NCBI GenBank assembly: GCA_963734185.1 | Contig: CAVTGA010000001.1 | Span: 1,116,001 to 1,180,000 of the forward strand | Source: PALSA-894 sp963734185 | GTDB lineage: Bacteria > Pseudomonadota > Alphaproteobacteria > Rhizobiales > Xanthobacteraceae | Reading direction: 5' to 3' | Length of the DNA: 64,000 nt | In this document: positions 44,768-52,892 of the stretch, one piece after another | Layout of the letters: each line of letters opens with the position of its first letter | Numbering within the stretch: position 1 is the stretch's first letter | The notes under the pieces: generated by a model | Told to the model about the DNA's origin: nothing | Seen by the model: the letters and a program-made list of their open reading frames with translations, nothing else | Database searches by the model: none | Translations under genes and position numbers: made by a program

Positions 44768-44796
44768 ACAATGTTCTATTTTTGTTCTGATGTCAA
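44768..44796 (-). promoter_or_regulatory. Promoter with LexA box for the small membrane peptide
   Basis: Read on the minus strand: a perfect -35 (TTGACA, 44796-44791), a 17-base spacer holding GAAC-N7-GAAC (44787-44773), and a weak -10 (CATTGT, 44773-44768). The LexA site overlaps both promoter elements, the best place for tight repression. Confidence 0.85.
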
Positions 44797-44921
44797 GGGT
44801 AGTGGGTCGGTTTGATCTGCGCGACAAACCGGGAGGCCGATGAATCCTTGCCCCCTCTTCGCGGCGCTGGCCTGCCGCCAGCGAAGCTGCGATACTGACA
44901 CAACTTGAGCGGGAGAACATC

Positions 44922-45095
44922 ATGACAGCGCTAGTGGTATGGTTGGTGATCATTACCAGCGGTTCGGCGACCTCGATAGGTCCTTACGGTTCTATGGACG
45001 ACTGCGAAGGGGCGGTTAAGGCCCAAAAGAACGTGCATAACAGCGGCGGCGGCGCCGCGTTCTCCATGCTCTGCATCCCGGCGCGGAAGCCTTAA
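44922..45095 (+). CDS. Small hypothetical protein, 57 residues
   Basis: ATG at 44922 with GGGAG 6 bases upstream; stop TAA at 45093. The N-terminus is hydrophobic (MTALVVWLVIITSGSATSIG) and could be a signal peptide or anchor; the rest has two cysteines (DDCEGA and MLCIPA) spaced like the pair in small exported Cys-containing proteins of Rhizobiales (SMDDCEGAVKAQ pattern). It is the only plus-strand gene between dnaE and proS. Function unknown. Confidence 0.6.
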   Translation: MTALVVWLVIITSGSATSIGPYGSMDDCEGAVKAQKNVHNSGGGAAFSMLCIPARKP

Positions 45096-45261
45096 TAGCG
45101 CGGTCACCGCCCGCAAGGACGATCAGAGCGCCTGCTGGACGATGATCTTCCCGTGGTCCTGACCTCCGATCTCGGACCAGCCGGCGCGTCGGTAGGAGCG
45201 CTCATGCGATGCTGATACGCCGGCAGATGCTGCGGTTCAAACGGCACGGATCCCGCTCAAA

Positions 45262-45600
45262 TCACCGCGGCGGAAACGTCGCCGTCGGGCTGATGTAGAT
45301 GAAATAGCCCGGCCCCGCGGGCCCGAGCGGCTTGAGGTCCGGCAGCGCAAAGTCGTTCACCCCGTTTCCGCCGTAGGCGGTGCCGATCAGGCTGAACAAG
45401 GCCATGTTCTGCGCGATCGGCAGCAACTGTCCCTGGCACTGCGTCCAGCCGGCCGGCGCGAAATGAAACGCGAAGATTTCGATCTGCCCGAGATAAGGGG
45501 CGCTGCCTGAAGGCGCTTTGGGCCGCGGTCTTGCGGCGGGCCGCTTCAGCGGCCGGCGTGCGGTGCGTCGCACCGTTGGGCGCTTGGTCGCTTTCGCCAT
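45262..45600 (-). CDS. Phage tail collar domain protein
   Basis: 112 residues. The first 35 are very basic (KATKRPTVRRTARRPLKRPA); then GQIEIFAFHFAPAGWTQCQG, QLLPIAQNMALFSLIGTAYG and GNGVNDFALPDLK give a clear tail-collar domain, the type also found in the stand-alone microcystin-dependent protein family. It stops soon after the collar motif, shorter than the usual 170-200 residues, so either a minimal form or a remnant. No other phage gene is near. It lies 3' of lolD. Confidence 0.75.
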   Translation of the reverse strand: MAKATKRPTVRRTARRPLKRPAARPRPKAPSGSAPYLGQIEIFAFHFAPAGWTQCQGQLLPIAQNMALFSLIGTAYGGNGVNDFALPDLKPLGPAGPGYFIYISPTATFPPR

Positions 45601-45623
45601 CGGCAGGCTCCGGTTTCTCGTTT

Positions 45624-45696
45624 GCGCATGATCTTTTCCGAAAGACCGGTTCCCATCCCGGATCAAGTCCGGGACAGGCTTTCTTGGATCATGCGC
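45624..45696. repeat. Nested palindromic repeat 3' of lolD
   Basis: Outer arms gcgcatgatc/gatcatgcgc (45624-45633, 45687-45696) enclose an inner hairpin tcccgga-tcaag-tccggga (45656-45674). The wording (gcatgatc, ccgaaa, accggtt) marks it as kin of the trpG-trpD element at 2868-2970. It abuts the lolD stop. Confidence 0.7.
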
Positions 45697-46385
45697 TACT
45701 GCAGTTCCACCACGTGTCCGTCCTTGAGCGTCACGCGGCGATCCATGCGGCCGGCCAGCTCCATGTTGTGGGTCGCGACCAGCGCGGCGAAGCCGGAAGC
45801 GCGCACGAGCTGCGTCAGGGCCTGGAACACGTGGCCGGCGGTGCGCGGGTCGAGATTGCCGGTCGGCTCGTCGGCGAGCAGGATGCGCGGGGCGTTGGCG
45901 ACCGCGCGCGCGATCGCGACGCGCTGCTGCTCCCCGCCGGAAAGCTGCGCCGGCCGGTGCTCGACGCGGTCCTTCAGGCCGAGATAGCCGAGCAGCTCGT
46001 TGGCGCGGTTGCGTGCCTCGCGGCGCCCCAGGCCGCGCACCATTTGCGGCAGCATGACGTTCTCGATCGCCGAGAACTCGGGCAGCAGGTGGTGGGCTTG
46101 GTAGACGAAGCCGATGTCGGTGCGGCGGATGCGCGTACGCGCATCGTCGGAGAGCTGCGAGGTGGGCGTGCCGTCGACATAGACTTCGCCGCCGTCCGGT
46201 TGCTCGAGCAGGCCGGCGATATGCAGCAGGGTCGACTTGCCGGCGCCCGAGGGGGCGATCAACGCCACCGACTGCCCGGGCCATACGGCGAGCTCCGCCC
46301 CGGTGAGGATATCGAGCGTGGCGACGCCCTGGTGATAACGCCGCTCGATGGCGTGCAGGAAGATCGCGGGCTCCTTGTCGTTCAT
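45696..46385 (-). CDS. lolD: Lipoprotein-releasing system ATPase LolD
   Basis: ATPase of the LolCDE complex that frees lipoproteins from the inner membrane. The 229 residues have Walker A APSGAGKSTLL, Q-loop VYQAHHLLPEFSAIENV, signature LSGGEQQRVAIARAVA, Walker B ILLADEPTGNLD and the H-loop ATHN. ATG at 46385 follows the permease stop by 5 bases, so the two are one operon. LolD is distinguished from FtsE and MacB by this genomic pairing. Confidence 0.94.
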   Translation of the reverse strand: MNDKEPAIFLHAIERRYHQGVATLDILTGAELAVWPGQSVALIAPSGAGKSTLLHIAGLLEQPDGGEVYVDGTPTSQLSDDARTRIRRTDIGFVYQAHHLLPEFSAIENVMLPQMVRGLGRREARNRANELLGYLGLKDRVEHRPAQLSGGEQQRVAIARAVANAPRILLADEPTGNLDPRTAGHVFQALTQLVRASGFAALVATHNMELAGRMDRRVTLKDGHVVELQ

Positions 46386-46390
46386 CGCGG

Positions 46391-47662
46391 CTATTCGTAG
46401 CGCAGCGCTTCGACCGGATCGAGGCGCGCCGCCCGCCACGACGGATAGATCGTCGCCGCCAGCGACAGGGTGAGCGCCATCACCACCACCGCCCCGGTCT
46501 CGCGCGCGTCCATTTCGGCCGGCAGGCGCGACAGGAAGTAGAGCTCGGGCGAGAACAGCTCGGTATTGGTGAGCCAGGAGAGGAATTGCCGGATCGATTC
46601 GATGTTGAGGCACACCAGCGTGCCGAGCCCGAACCCGGTGATCGTCCCGACCACCCCGATGGCCGCGCCGGTGATGATGAAGATACGCATCACCGCGCCG
46701 CGCGTCGCCCCCATGGTGCGCAGGATGGCGATGTCCGGGCCCTTGTCCTTCACCAGCATGATCAGGCCCGACACGATGTTGAGGGCGGCGACCAGCACAA
46801 TCAGGGTCAGGATCAGGAACATCACGTTGCGCTCGACCTGCAGCGCGTTGAAGAAGGTCGCGTTGCGCTGGCGCCAGTCGACCATGAAGATCGGCCGCTC
46901 GGCGGCTTCCGCCACCAGCCTGCGGTAGCGGTCGATGCGGTCGGGATCGCTGGTGTAGACCTCGATCGCGCTCACGTCGGCGCTGCGGTTGAAATAGGCC
47001 TGCGCTTCCGCAAGCGGCATGAACACGATGCCGGCGTCGTATTCCGACATGCCGATCTCGAACACGGCGGCGACCGTGTAGGTCTTGGTGCGCGGCATGG
47101 TGCCCATCGGGGTGCTGGCGCCGCGCGGCGCGAACAGCGTGATGCGGTCGCCGGAACGCAGCGCCAGCTGGTCGGCGAGGCGGCGGCCGATGGCGAGCCC
47201 CTGCCCCTCGTCGAAGCCCTCGAGCGTGCCCTGGCGCAGGTTGTTGGCGATCGAGGAGAGCTTGGAAAGATCGGCCACGCGGATGCCGCGGACCAGGACG
47301 CCGGAGGCGTGGGTCGGCGAGGCGGCGAGCGCCTGGCCTTCCACGATCGGAGCGGCGAGCCGGATGCCGGGGACCCCGGAGATGCGCTCGGCGACCTTGT
47401 CCCAGTCGTTGAGCGGGGTCTCGAGCGGCTGCACCAGCAGGTGCCCGTTGAGGCCGAGGATTTTGTCGAGCAGTTCCTTGCGGAAACCGTTCATCACCGC
47501 CATGACGATGATCAGGGTCGCGACCCCGAGCATGATGCCGAGGAAGGAGAATCCGGCGATGACCGAGATGAATCCTTCCTTGCGCCGCGCACGCAGATAG
47601 CGCAGCGAGAGCATCCATTCGAACGGCGCGAAAATCCGGGTCCCGGTGGGGTCGCTCATCAA
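46391..47662 (-). CDS. Lipoprotein-releasing system permease LolC/E
   Basis: 423 residues with four membrane helices: one near the N-terminus (GFSFLGIMLGVATLIIVMAVMNGF, about 35-58), a periplasmic domain with the Q-x(3)-D type loops, and three C-terminal helices. RYLRARRKEGFISVIAGFSF, MILLVKDKGPDIAILRTMGA-type text and PSWRAARLDPVEALRYE are diagnostic. One permease gene serves here as in most alphaproteobacteria with a single LolF-like subunit, so LolC and LolE cannot be told apart. Start ATG 47662 or 47659. Confidence 0.93.
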   Translation of the reverse strand: MMSDPTGTRIFAPFEWMLSLRYLRARRKEGFISVIAGFSFLGIMLGVATLIIVMAVMNGFRKELLDKILGLNGHLLVQPLETPLNDWDKVAERISGVPGIRLAAPIVEGQALAASPTHASGVLVRGIRVADLSKLSSIANNLRQGTLEGFDEGQGLAIGRRLADQLALRSGDRITLFAPRGASTPMGTMPRTKTYTVAAVFEIGMSEYDAGIVFMPLAEAQAYFNRSADVSAIEVYTSDPDRIDRYRRLVAEAAERPIFMVDWRQRNATFFNALQVERNVMFLILTLIVLVAALNIVSGLIMLVKDKGPDIAILRTMGATRGAVMRIFIITGAAIGVVGTITGFGLGTLVCLNIESIRQFLSWLTNTELFSPELYFLSRLPAEMDARETGAVVVMALTLSLAATIYPSWRAARLDPVEALRYE

Positions 47663-47795
47663 TCTCCGTCCAGTTGCGGCATTTCACCCGATTCCGCACC
47701 TCTCCCGCCACGCCAATATACGACTGTTCAGAGAATTATGGCTGGCTCGGGGTTGCGAGATTCACGCAAAGGATCACGCGGTTCAGTCACGTCCG

Positions 47796-49178
47796 CTAGA
47801 TTGGAGCGGTTGATGCACGTAGAGCGTCCAACAGCGCCCTCATATCGTCGGCCGGGACATTCGAGAGCTTCACCACAGCGTCGTCCGGTGTCATGAGTTC
47901 GCGACTGCCGTCGGCGCGGCGCTTGAGCTCGACCTTGCCTTCGGCGAGCCCCTTGGGGCCGACCACGATCTGCCACGGGATGCCGATCAGGTCGGCGGTC
48001 GCGAACTTCGAGCCCGGCCGTTCATCGCGATCATCGTAGAGCACGTCGACGCCCGTGGTGGCGAGCGCTTTGTAAAGTTGCTCGCTCGCCGCGTCGGTTG
48101 CACCATCGCCCTGCTTGAGGTTGAGGATCGCGACCGTGAACGGCGCGACCGCGTCGGGCCATTTGATGCCGGCCTCGTCGTGGGAGGCCTCGATAATGGC
48201 CGCGACCAGCCGGCTCGGCCCGATGCCGTAGGAGCCCATGTGCACCGGCCGTTCGGCCCCGTTGGGACCCGCCACCACGGCCTGCATCGGCGCAGAGTAC
48301 TTGGTGCCGAAATAGAAGATATGACCGACCTCGATACCGCGCGCCGAGACCTGTTTGTCGCGCGGCAGCGCGCCGTACACGGCGGGCTCGTGCTTCTCGG
48401 AGGTCGCGGCGTAGAGCGAAGTCCACTTGTCTACGATCGCCTGCAGGCCGGCGACATCGTCGAAATCAACTCCCGCATCCGGCACCTCGAAGTCGAGATA
48501 GTCGCGATGGCAGAACACCTCGCTCTCGCCGGTATCGGCCAGGATGATGAACTCGTGGCTCATGTCGCCGCCGATCGGTCCGGACTCCGCGCGCATCGGG
48601 ATCGACTTCAAGCCCAGCCGGGCGAAGGTGCGCAGGTAGGCGACGAACATCTTGTTGTAGGAGTGCCGTGCGGCGGTCTCGTCGACGTCGAACGAATAGG
48701 CGTCCTTCATCAGGAACTCGCGTCCGCGCATCAGCCCGAAACGCGGGCGCACCTCGTCGCGGAACTTCCACTGGATATGATAGAGGTTGAGCGGCAGGTC
48801 CTTATAGGAGCGCACATAGGCGCGGAAGATCCCGGTGATCATCTCCTCGTTGGTCGGGCCGTACAGCACGTCGCGCTCGTGGCGGTCCTTGATGCGCAGC
48901 ATCTCCTTGCCGTAGTCCTCGTAGCGTCCGCTCTCGCGCCACAGGTCGGCCGACTGGATGGTCGGCATCAAGAGCTCGATCGCGCCCGAGCGGTTCTGCT
49001 CCTCGCGCACGATGCGGCAGATCTTGTCGAGCACGCGCAGGCCGAGCGGCAGGAATGCGTAGATGCCCGCGGCCTCCTGTCGCATCATGCCGGCACGCAG
49101 CATGAGGCGGTGCGAAACGATCTCGGCTTCCTTGGGGGTCTCGCGCAGGATGGGAAGGAAATAGCGGGAGAGGCGCAT
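47796..49178 (-). CDS. proS: Prolyl-tRNA synthetase, short alphaproteobacterial type
   Basis: Charges tRNA-Pro. The 460 residues have class II motifs (MRQEAAGIYAFLPLGLRVL; motif 2 YHIQWKFRDEVRPRFGLMRGREFLMKDAY; motif 3 SYGIGPSRLVAAIIE) and a C-terminal anticodon domain. The editing insertion (INS) of E. coli ProRS is missing, as is known for the short alphaproteobacterial form. ATG 49178 (MRLSRYFLP) fits relatives; the frame upstream is not similar. It ends about 20 residues beyond the common form. Confidence 0.95.
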   Translation of the reverse strand: MRLSRYFLPILRETPKEAEIVSHRLMLRAGMMRQEAAGIYAFLPLGLRVLDKICRIVREEQNRSGAIELLMPTIQSADLWRESGRYEDYGKEMLRIKDRHERDVLYGPTNEEMITGIFRAYVRSYKDLPLNLYHIQWKFRDEVRPRFGLMRGREFLMKDAYSFDVDETAARHSYNKMFVAYLRTFARLGLKSIPMRAESGPIGGDMSHEFIILADTGESEVFCHRDYLDFEVPDAGVDFDDVAGLQAIVDKWTSLYAATSEKHEPAVYGALPRDKQVSARGIEVGHIFYFGTKYSAPMQAVVAGPNGAERPVHMGSYGIGPSRLVAAIIEASHDEAGIKWPDAVAPFTVAILNLKQGDGATDAASEQLYKALATTGVDVLYDDRDERPGSKFATADLIGIPWQIVVGPKGLAEGKVELKRRADGSRELMTPDDAVVKLSNVPADDMRALLDALRASTAPI

Positions 49179-49636
49179 CGGGGCTCGACTCAAAAAGGCA
49201 GCGCACGCGTTCGGCGCCGCCTGAGTGAAACCGGATCGGCAGGAAAAACACAAGAGGCGTCAAGGATTTCCGGCTTGGCCCGGCGCCGTCACACGCACGT
49301 CGCCGAGTTGCGCCAGGGTGGCCGCCGTCGGAGATTGCTTAACGTACCCCGCCCTCGTGCCGCCCCGTGCGTAAGCGTTGCTTTCCGCGTTGCAGCAAGA
49401 TGCGTTGCGCAGCGTCGCGTCCCCGTTCGCGTCGTGGTGACAAGGCAACCGGGTTGCATTAGGTTGCGCGCCGCGTAGGGCGAGAGGATCAGTGCTCGCC
49501 CGCCGCGGTCCAAGTCGCTGTCCAAGTCTTGGGAGGAAGAGCCCGCGGGTCCCCTGCAAGCCGTCGAGGCAACAACAAAAGCGGGGCCGAGGGCTCAAAA
49601 CAACATCAAGTCATGCGAGCAGGGCCTTGGCCCTGC
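49179..49636 (+). ncRNA. Gene-free 458-base interval with a possible plus-strand small RNA
   Basis: No convincing protein gene is here. The plus strand ends in a textbook intrinsic terminator (49617-49647), yet no plus-strand gene precedes it, which implies a non-coding transcript of unknown start. The 3' part has unpaired-looking A/C-rich stretches (aacaacaaaagc, caaaacaacatcaag) before the hairpin, as many trans-acting small RNAs do. The 5' part is rich in gttgc repeats. I cannot match a known family. Confidence 0.4.
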
Positions 49637-49647
49637 TCATTTTTTTT
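49617..49647 (+). terminator. Rho-independent terminator on the plus strand
   Basis: A perfect 10-base stem (gagcagggcc/ggccctgctc) with a two-base loop at 49617-49638, then a and eight T (49640-49647). The T-run is only on the plus strand. It overlaps the stop of the minus-strand EamA gene. Confidence 0.85.
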
Positions 49648-50557
49648 CCGCTCCACCTGCGCCGCGAGTGCCTTGCCGCGATCGGCTCGGCGCGGCCCGC
49701 GACGCGATCAGAATGCCGGCAAAGACCGCGACCATCCCGACGATGAGATTGAGCCCGATCGGCTCGTCCAGGATGACCGTCGCCAGCAGCGCGGCGGCGA
49801 GCGGGTTGATGGTCATGGTATTGGTCACGCGCGTCGGCGTCGTGCGCTCGAGCGCGAAGTTCCAGAGGAAGAAAGCGGCGGCACCGCCGAAAGCGCCGAG
49901 GTAGAGAACGGCGATCCATTGACCCAGGTCGAAGGTGCGGGTGACCGCGAAGCCGCCGGTCAGCGTCGCCGTCGCCACAAGGAACGCCGCGCCGAAGCCC
50001 ATTGCGGCGGTGACGAATCCAAGCGCCGACGAACGCGCCATGAACGGCCGCGACCACACGCTGTAGAACGCCATGCAGAGCGTGCCGCCGATCATGATCA
50101 GGTCGCCGCGCCAGGCGCCGGCGGGAGCGGTGCCGAGCCCGGTGATGAGCGCGACCGCGACGCCGCCGATCGCGATCAGGACGCCGAGCGTCTTGCGCGC
50201 GGTCAGGGGCTCGGCTCCGAGCAAAGCCGCCGCCAGCATGGTCCACAGCGGCAAGGTGGAGAGCGCCAGCGTCCCGCGCGCCGTGGTCGTGTAGGCAAGC
50301 GCAATATTGTAGACGATGAAGAAGCCGGCGAAGAACATCAGCCCCAACAGCGCCGTGCCGACCCAGTCCCTGCCTTGCGGCCATTTGGCGCGCCAGACCA
50401 AGGCCAAAGGCAGCAGCAGGACGAAGCCGACGCCGAAGCGAAAGGCTGCGATCGTCACGGGATCGACCGCACCGATGACGAAGCGGGTCACCGCGGCCGC
50501 GGTGCCGCCGAAGGCGCTCGACAGCACGGCCGCGAGAACGCCGATCCCCTCGCCCAT
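49637..50557 (-). CDS. EamA/DMT-family transporter (second of a tandem pair)
   Basis: 306 residues, about ten hydrophobic helices in two EamA halves. The N-half has GGTAAAVTRFVIGAVDPVTIAAFRFGVGF, the C-half GDLIMIGGTLCMAFYSVWSRPF and NTMTINPLAAALLATVILDEPIG. Members export metabolites; the substrate is unknown. ATG 50557 shares its A with the stop region of the preceding gene (TGATG), so the two are co-translated. It is clearly a paralogue of its neighbour. Confidence 0.9.
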   Translation of the reverse strand: MGEGIGVLAAVLSSAFGGTAAAVTRFVIGAVDPVTIAAFRFGVGFVLLLPLALVWRAKWPQGRDWVGTALLGLMFFAGFFIVYNIALAYTTTARGTLALSTLPLWTMLAAALLGAEPLTARKTLGVLIAIGGVAVALITGLGTAPAGAWRGDLIMIGGTLCMAFYSVWSRPFMARSSALGFVTAAMGFGAAFLVATATLTGGFAVTRTFDLGQWIAVLYLGAFGGAAAFFLWNFALERTTPTRVTNTMTINPLAAALLATVILDEPIGLNLIVGMVAVFAGILIASRAAPSRSRQGTRGAGGAEKK

Positions 50558-51456
50558 CACGCCCTTGGCTCCTGCGTCGGCCTGCCGGCGGCGATCCAGA
50601 TGCCGCCGAGGACCGCGATCACGCCAAGCACCAGGTTCACCCCGACCGGCTCGCCGATGATGATCGCCGCCAGGATCGAGGCGCCGATCGGATGCACCGC
50701 CATGGTGCTGGCGACGCGGGTAGGGCTCGCATGCTGCAAGGCGAAGACCCAGAGGTAGAGCGAGACCACGCTGCCGAAGGTCGCGAGACAGGCGACGGCA
50801 ATCCATTGCTTGGGGCCGAACGCGGCGACGGCGTCGAAGCCGCCGCGCGCGAGCGTAATCGCAACCAGGGACGCAGCGCCGAACCCCATTCCGGCGGCGG
50901 CGAACGTCAGGGGCGAGGAACGCATGATGAAGGGCCTGGACCACACATTGTAGCAGGCCCAGCAGAAGATGCCGGCGAGCATGATGAGGTCGCCACGCCA
51001 CGACCCTTGCGGCGCGCCCGCCAGACCGCTCGCCAGCGCCACCGCGACGCCGCCGGTGGCGACCGACACCCCGACGATCTTGCGCCCGCTCAATCGCTCC
51101 ACGCCGAACAGCGCGGCAACAATCATGGTCATGAATGCCAAGGTCGCGCCGACGATCGAGCCGTGCGCCGCGGTCGTGTAGAGGAACGCGACGTTGTACA
51201 GCACCTGGTACACGCTGAAGTACAACAGCCCGAACAGCGCCACGGCGAACCAGTCGCGCCCGCGCGGCCAGGGTTGGCGCAAGACGAGCACGATCGGCAG
51301 CAGCACCAGGAAGGCGCCGCCGAAGCGGAGCGCTCCCAGCGCCAGCGGATCGATGTCCGCGATCCCGAAGCGCGTCATCGCCGCCGCCGTCCCGCCGATT
51401 GCGGACGACACGACTGCGGCCAGGATTCCGGCCCGTTCGCCGATTCGTTCGCTCAT
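50557..51456 (-). CDS. EamA/DMT-family transporter (first of a tandem pair)
   Basis: 299 residues with the same ten-helix plan as the next gene: GGTAAAMTRFGIADIDPLALGALRFGGAF, VGATLAFMTMIVAALFGVERLSGRKI, GDLIMLAGIFCWACYNVWSRPF and STMAVHPIGASILAAIIIGEPVG. The start ATG 51456 (MSERIGERAGILAAVVSS) gives the family N-terminus. Substrate unknown. The pair may work as a heterodimer or be recent duplicates under one promoter. Confidence 0.9.
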   Translation of the reverse strand: MSERIGERAGILAAVVSSAIGGTAAAMTRFGIADIDPLALGALRFGGAFLVLLPIVLVLRQPWPRGRDWFAVALFGLLYFSVYQVLYNVAFLYTTAAHGSIVGATLAFMTMIVAALFGVERLSGRKIVGVSVATGGVAVALASGLAGAPQGSWRGDLIMLAGIFCWACYNVWSRPFIMRSSPLTFAAAGMGFGAASLVAITLARGGFDAVAAFGPKQWIAVACLATFGSVVSLYLWVFALQHASPTRVASTMAVHPIGASILAAIIIGEPVGVNLVLGVIAVLGGIWIAAGRPTQEPRA

Positions 51457-51540
51457 GGATGCCGACCGTGTCGAAGCACAAGGCCGGCAGATTTCTCGGA
51501 CGCAGCTAAGAAAACAATTACGTGACGGATAATAGGCCGA

Positions 51541-52350
51541 TCAATTCGGTTCGCGGGCGGCCCATGCGCGAAACAGCGCCGCGCTCGGCTCGTCGGCCGG
51601 AAAGAAGCACTCGATGCGGATTTCCTGCACGGTGACGTCGTGCGCCGTGCCGAGGGTGGCGATGGTGGTGAACAGCCGCAGCGAGGTCGCGTCCCTGCGG
51701 AAGTGGATGGTCAGAACCGGCCCGTGCGCTTCCAGCGGCAGCACTTGCGAGAGTGGGGGCACGCCGGGATAGCCCATGAGGCGTTTGAGCAAGTCCGCCG
51801 TCTCGGCCGTACCGTCGGCGACCGCGTCCGCCTGCACGCTGCGCAGGAAATGCAGCGCGACCTCGGTCCAGTTGACGATGAGCGGGCGCAGCACGTCGGG
51901 CGCAACCAGCGCATCGGCGAGGTTCACCGGGCCTTCCGGCACGGCGCCGAGCAGGAAGATGACGAACCGTCCTGCCCCGGCATTGGCGCGCAGCAGGTTC
52001 CAGCGGCGGTCGACCACGAAGGCCGGATAAGGCTCCTGCTGGGCAAGCATGTGGTCGAGGGCGCCGTTCACCTGCGCCAGCGCGGGCGCGGCGAGATCGC
52101 TCTCGCGCCAGACCGGCGCGAAGCCCGCCGCGAGCATGAGCGCGTTCTGCTGGCGCAGCGGCAGGTCGAGGGCGGCCGCGACCTGCAGCACCATGTCGCG
52201 GCTCGGCGCCGCGCGCCCGGTCTCGAGGAAGCTGATATGGCGCTGCGAGCTGTCGGCCGCGCCCGCAAGGTCGAGTTGCGACAAGCCGCGGTGCTCGCGC
52301 CACCATTTGAGCCGCGCGCCGAAGCCTTGCGCCATTACCTGCCGGGTCAT
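51541..52350 (-). CDS. XRE-family regulator with MmyB-like ligand-binding domain
   Basis: 269 residues. An N-terminal helix-turn-helix (about 8-65: GARLKWWREHRGLSQLDLAG, SSQRHISFLETGRAAPSRDM) precedes an MmyB-like domain (PYPAFVVDRRWNLLRANAGAGRFV, VNWTEVALHFLRSVQADAV, TIHFRRDATSLRLFTTIATLGTAHDVTVQEIRIECFFPAD). MmyB was shown to bind fatty acids in Streptomyces-type homologues, so a lipid or acyl-CoA effector is possible. Its divergent partner is a thioesterase, which fits acyl-CoA control. Confidence 0.88.
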   Translation of the reverse strand: MTRQVMAQGFGARLKWWREHRGLSQLDLAGAADSSQRHISFLETGRAAPSRDMVLQVAAALDLPLRQQNALMLAAGFAPVWRESDLAAPALAQVNGALDHMLAQQEPYPAFVVDRRWNLLRANAGAGRFVIFLLGAVPEGPVNLADALVAPDVLRPLIVNWTEVALHFLRSVQADAVADGTAETADLLKRLMGYPGVPPLSQVLPLEAHGPVLTIHFRRDATSLRLFTTIATLGTAHDVTVQEIRIECFFPADEPSAALFRAWAAREPN

Positions 52351-52401
52351 TGATCGCCTATCATGGGGGGGCCGATGATCGGCAGCAAGTCGGAGAGACC
52401 G

Positions 52402-52791
52402 ATGAACCTGGACAACCTGCCGTTCGCAAACCTGATGGGGCTCACCGTGATCAGCGTCGCGCCCGACCAGGTGATCGGCGAACTGAAGGTGCGCGAGGAG
52501 CTGTGCACGCGACCCGCGGTGCTGCACGGCGGCGCCACTATGGCCTTCGCCGACACGCTCGGCGCGGTCGCGACCGTCGCCAACCTCAAGGAGGGCGAGA
52601 GCACCACCACGATCGAGAGCAAGACCAATTTCTTCGCCGCGATCCCGCTCGGCGACACCGCGCGCGGCGAGACCACGCCGCTGCATCGCGGCCGCACCAC
52701 CATGGTGTGGCAGACCAGGATCACGCGCGGCGACGGCAAGCTCGCCGCGATCGTGACGCAGACGCAGATGGTGCTGGCGGCAAGGAAGTAG
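52402..52791 (+). CDS. PaaI-family hotdog thioesterase
   Basis: 129 residues. The hotdog core shows LPFANLMGLTVISVAPDQVI, the catalytic-site segment LHGGATMAFADTLGAVATVA (residues 45-64) and TTIESKTNFFAAIPLGDTARGE. Such enzymes hydrolyse acyl- or aryl-CoA esters. ATG 52402 (MNLDNLPFANL) with GGAGAG upstream is preferred to ATG 52363. It is divergent from the XRE/MmyB-like gene, its probable regulator. Confidence 0.88.
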   Translation: MNLDNLPFANLMGLTVISVAPDQVIGELKVREELCTRPAVLHGGATMAFADTLGAVATVANLKEGESTTTIESKTNFFAAIPLGDTARGETTPLHRGRTTMVWQTRITRGDGKLAAIVTQTQMVLAARK

Positions 52792-52805
52792 CCCGCATGG
52801 AGCCA

Positions 52806-52840
52806 TAAGCGCGTTTACGCGCGTCTTCGACGCGCTATGG
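52806..52840. repeat. 35-base dispersed palindromic repeat, copy 2
   Basis: Same element as 40001-40035 with one base changed (gtttacg for gttaacg). It follows the thioesterase stop by 14 bases and may act in its 3' end. Confidence 0.7.
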
Positions 52841-52892
52841 CGGAATGCGGGAGCGGCCCCGGATTGCGCTGCGCTCCATCCGGGCTACGACA

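Noticed and set aside
45123..45220. C-terminal scrap of an acetyltransferase (ERSYRRAGWSEIGG-like text, minus strand)
   Set aside because: About 30 codons with a stop just upstream; resemblance to the end of GNAT proteins is too weak to call a pseudogene.
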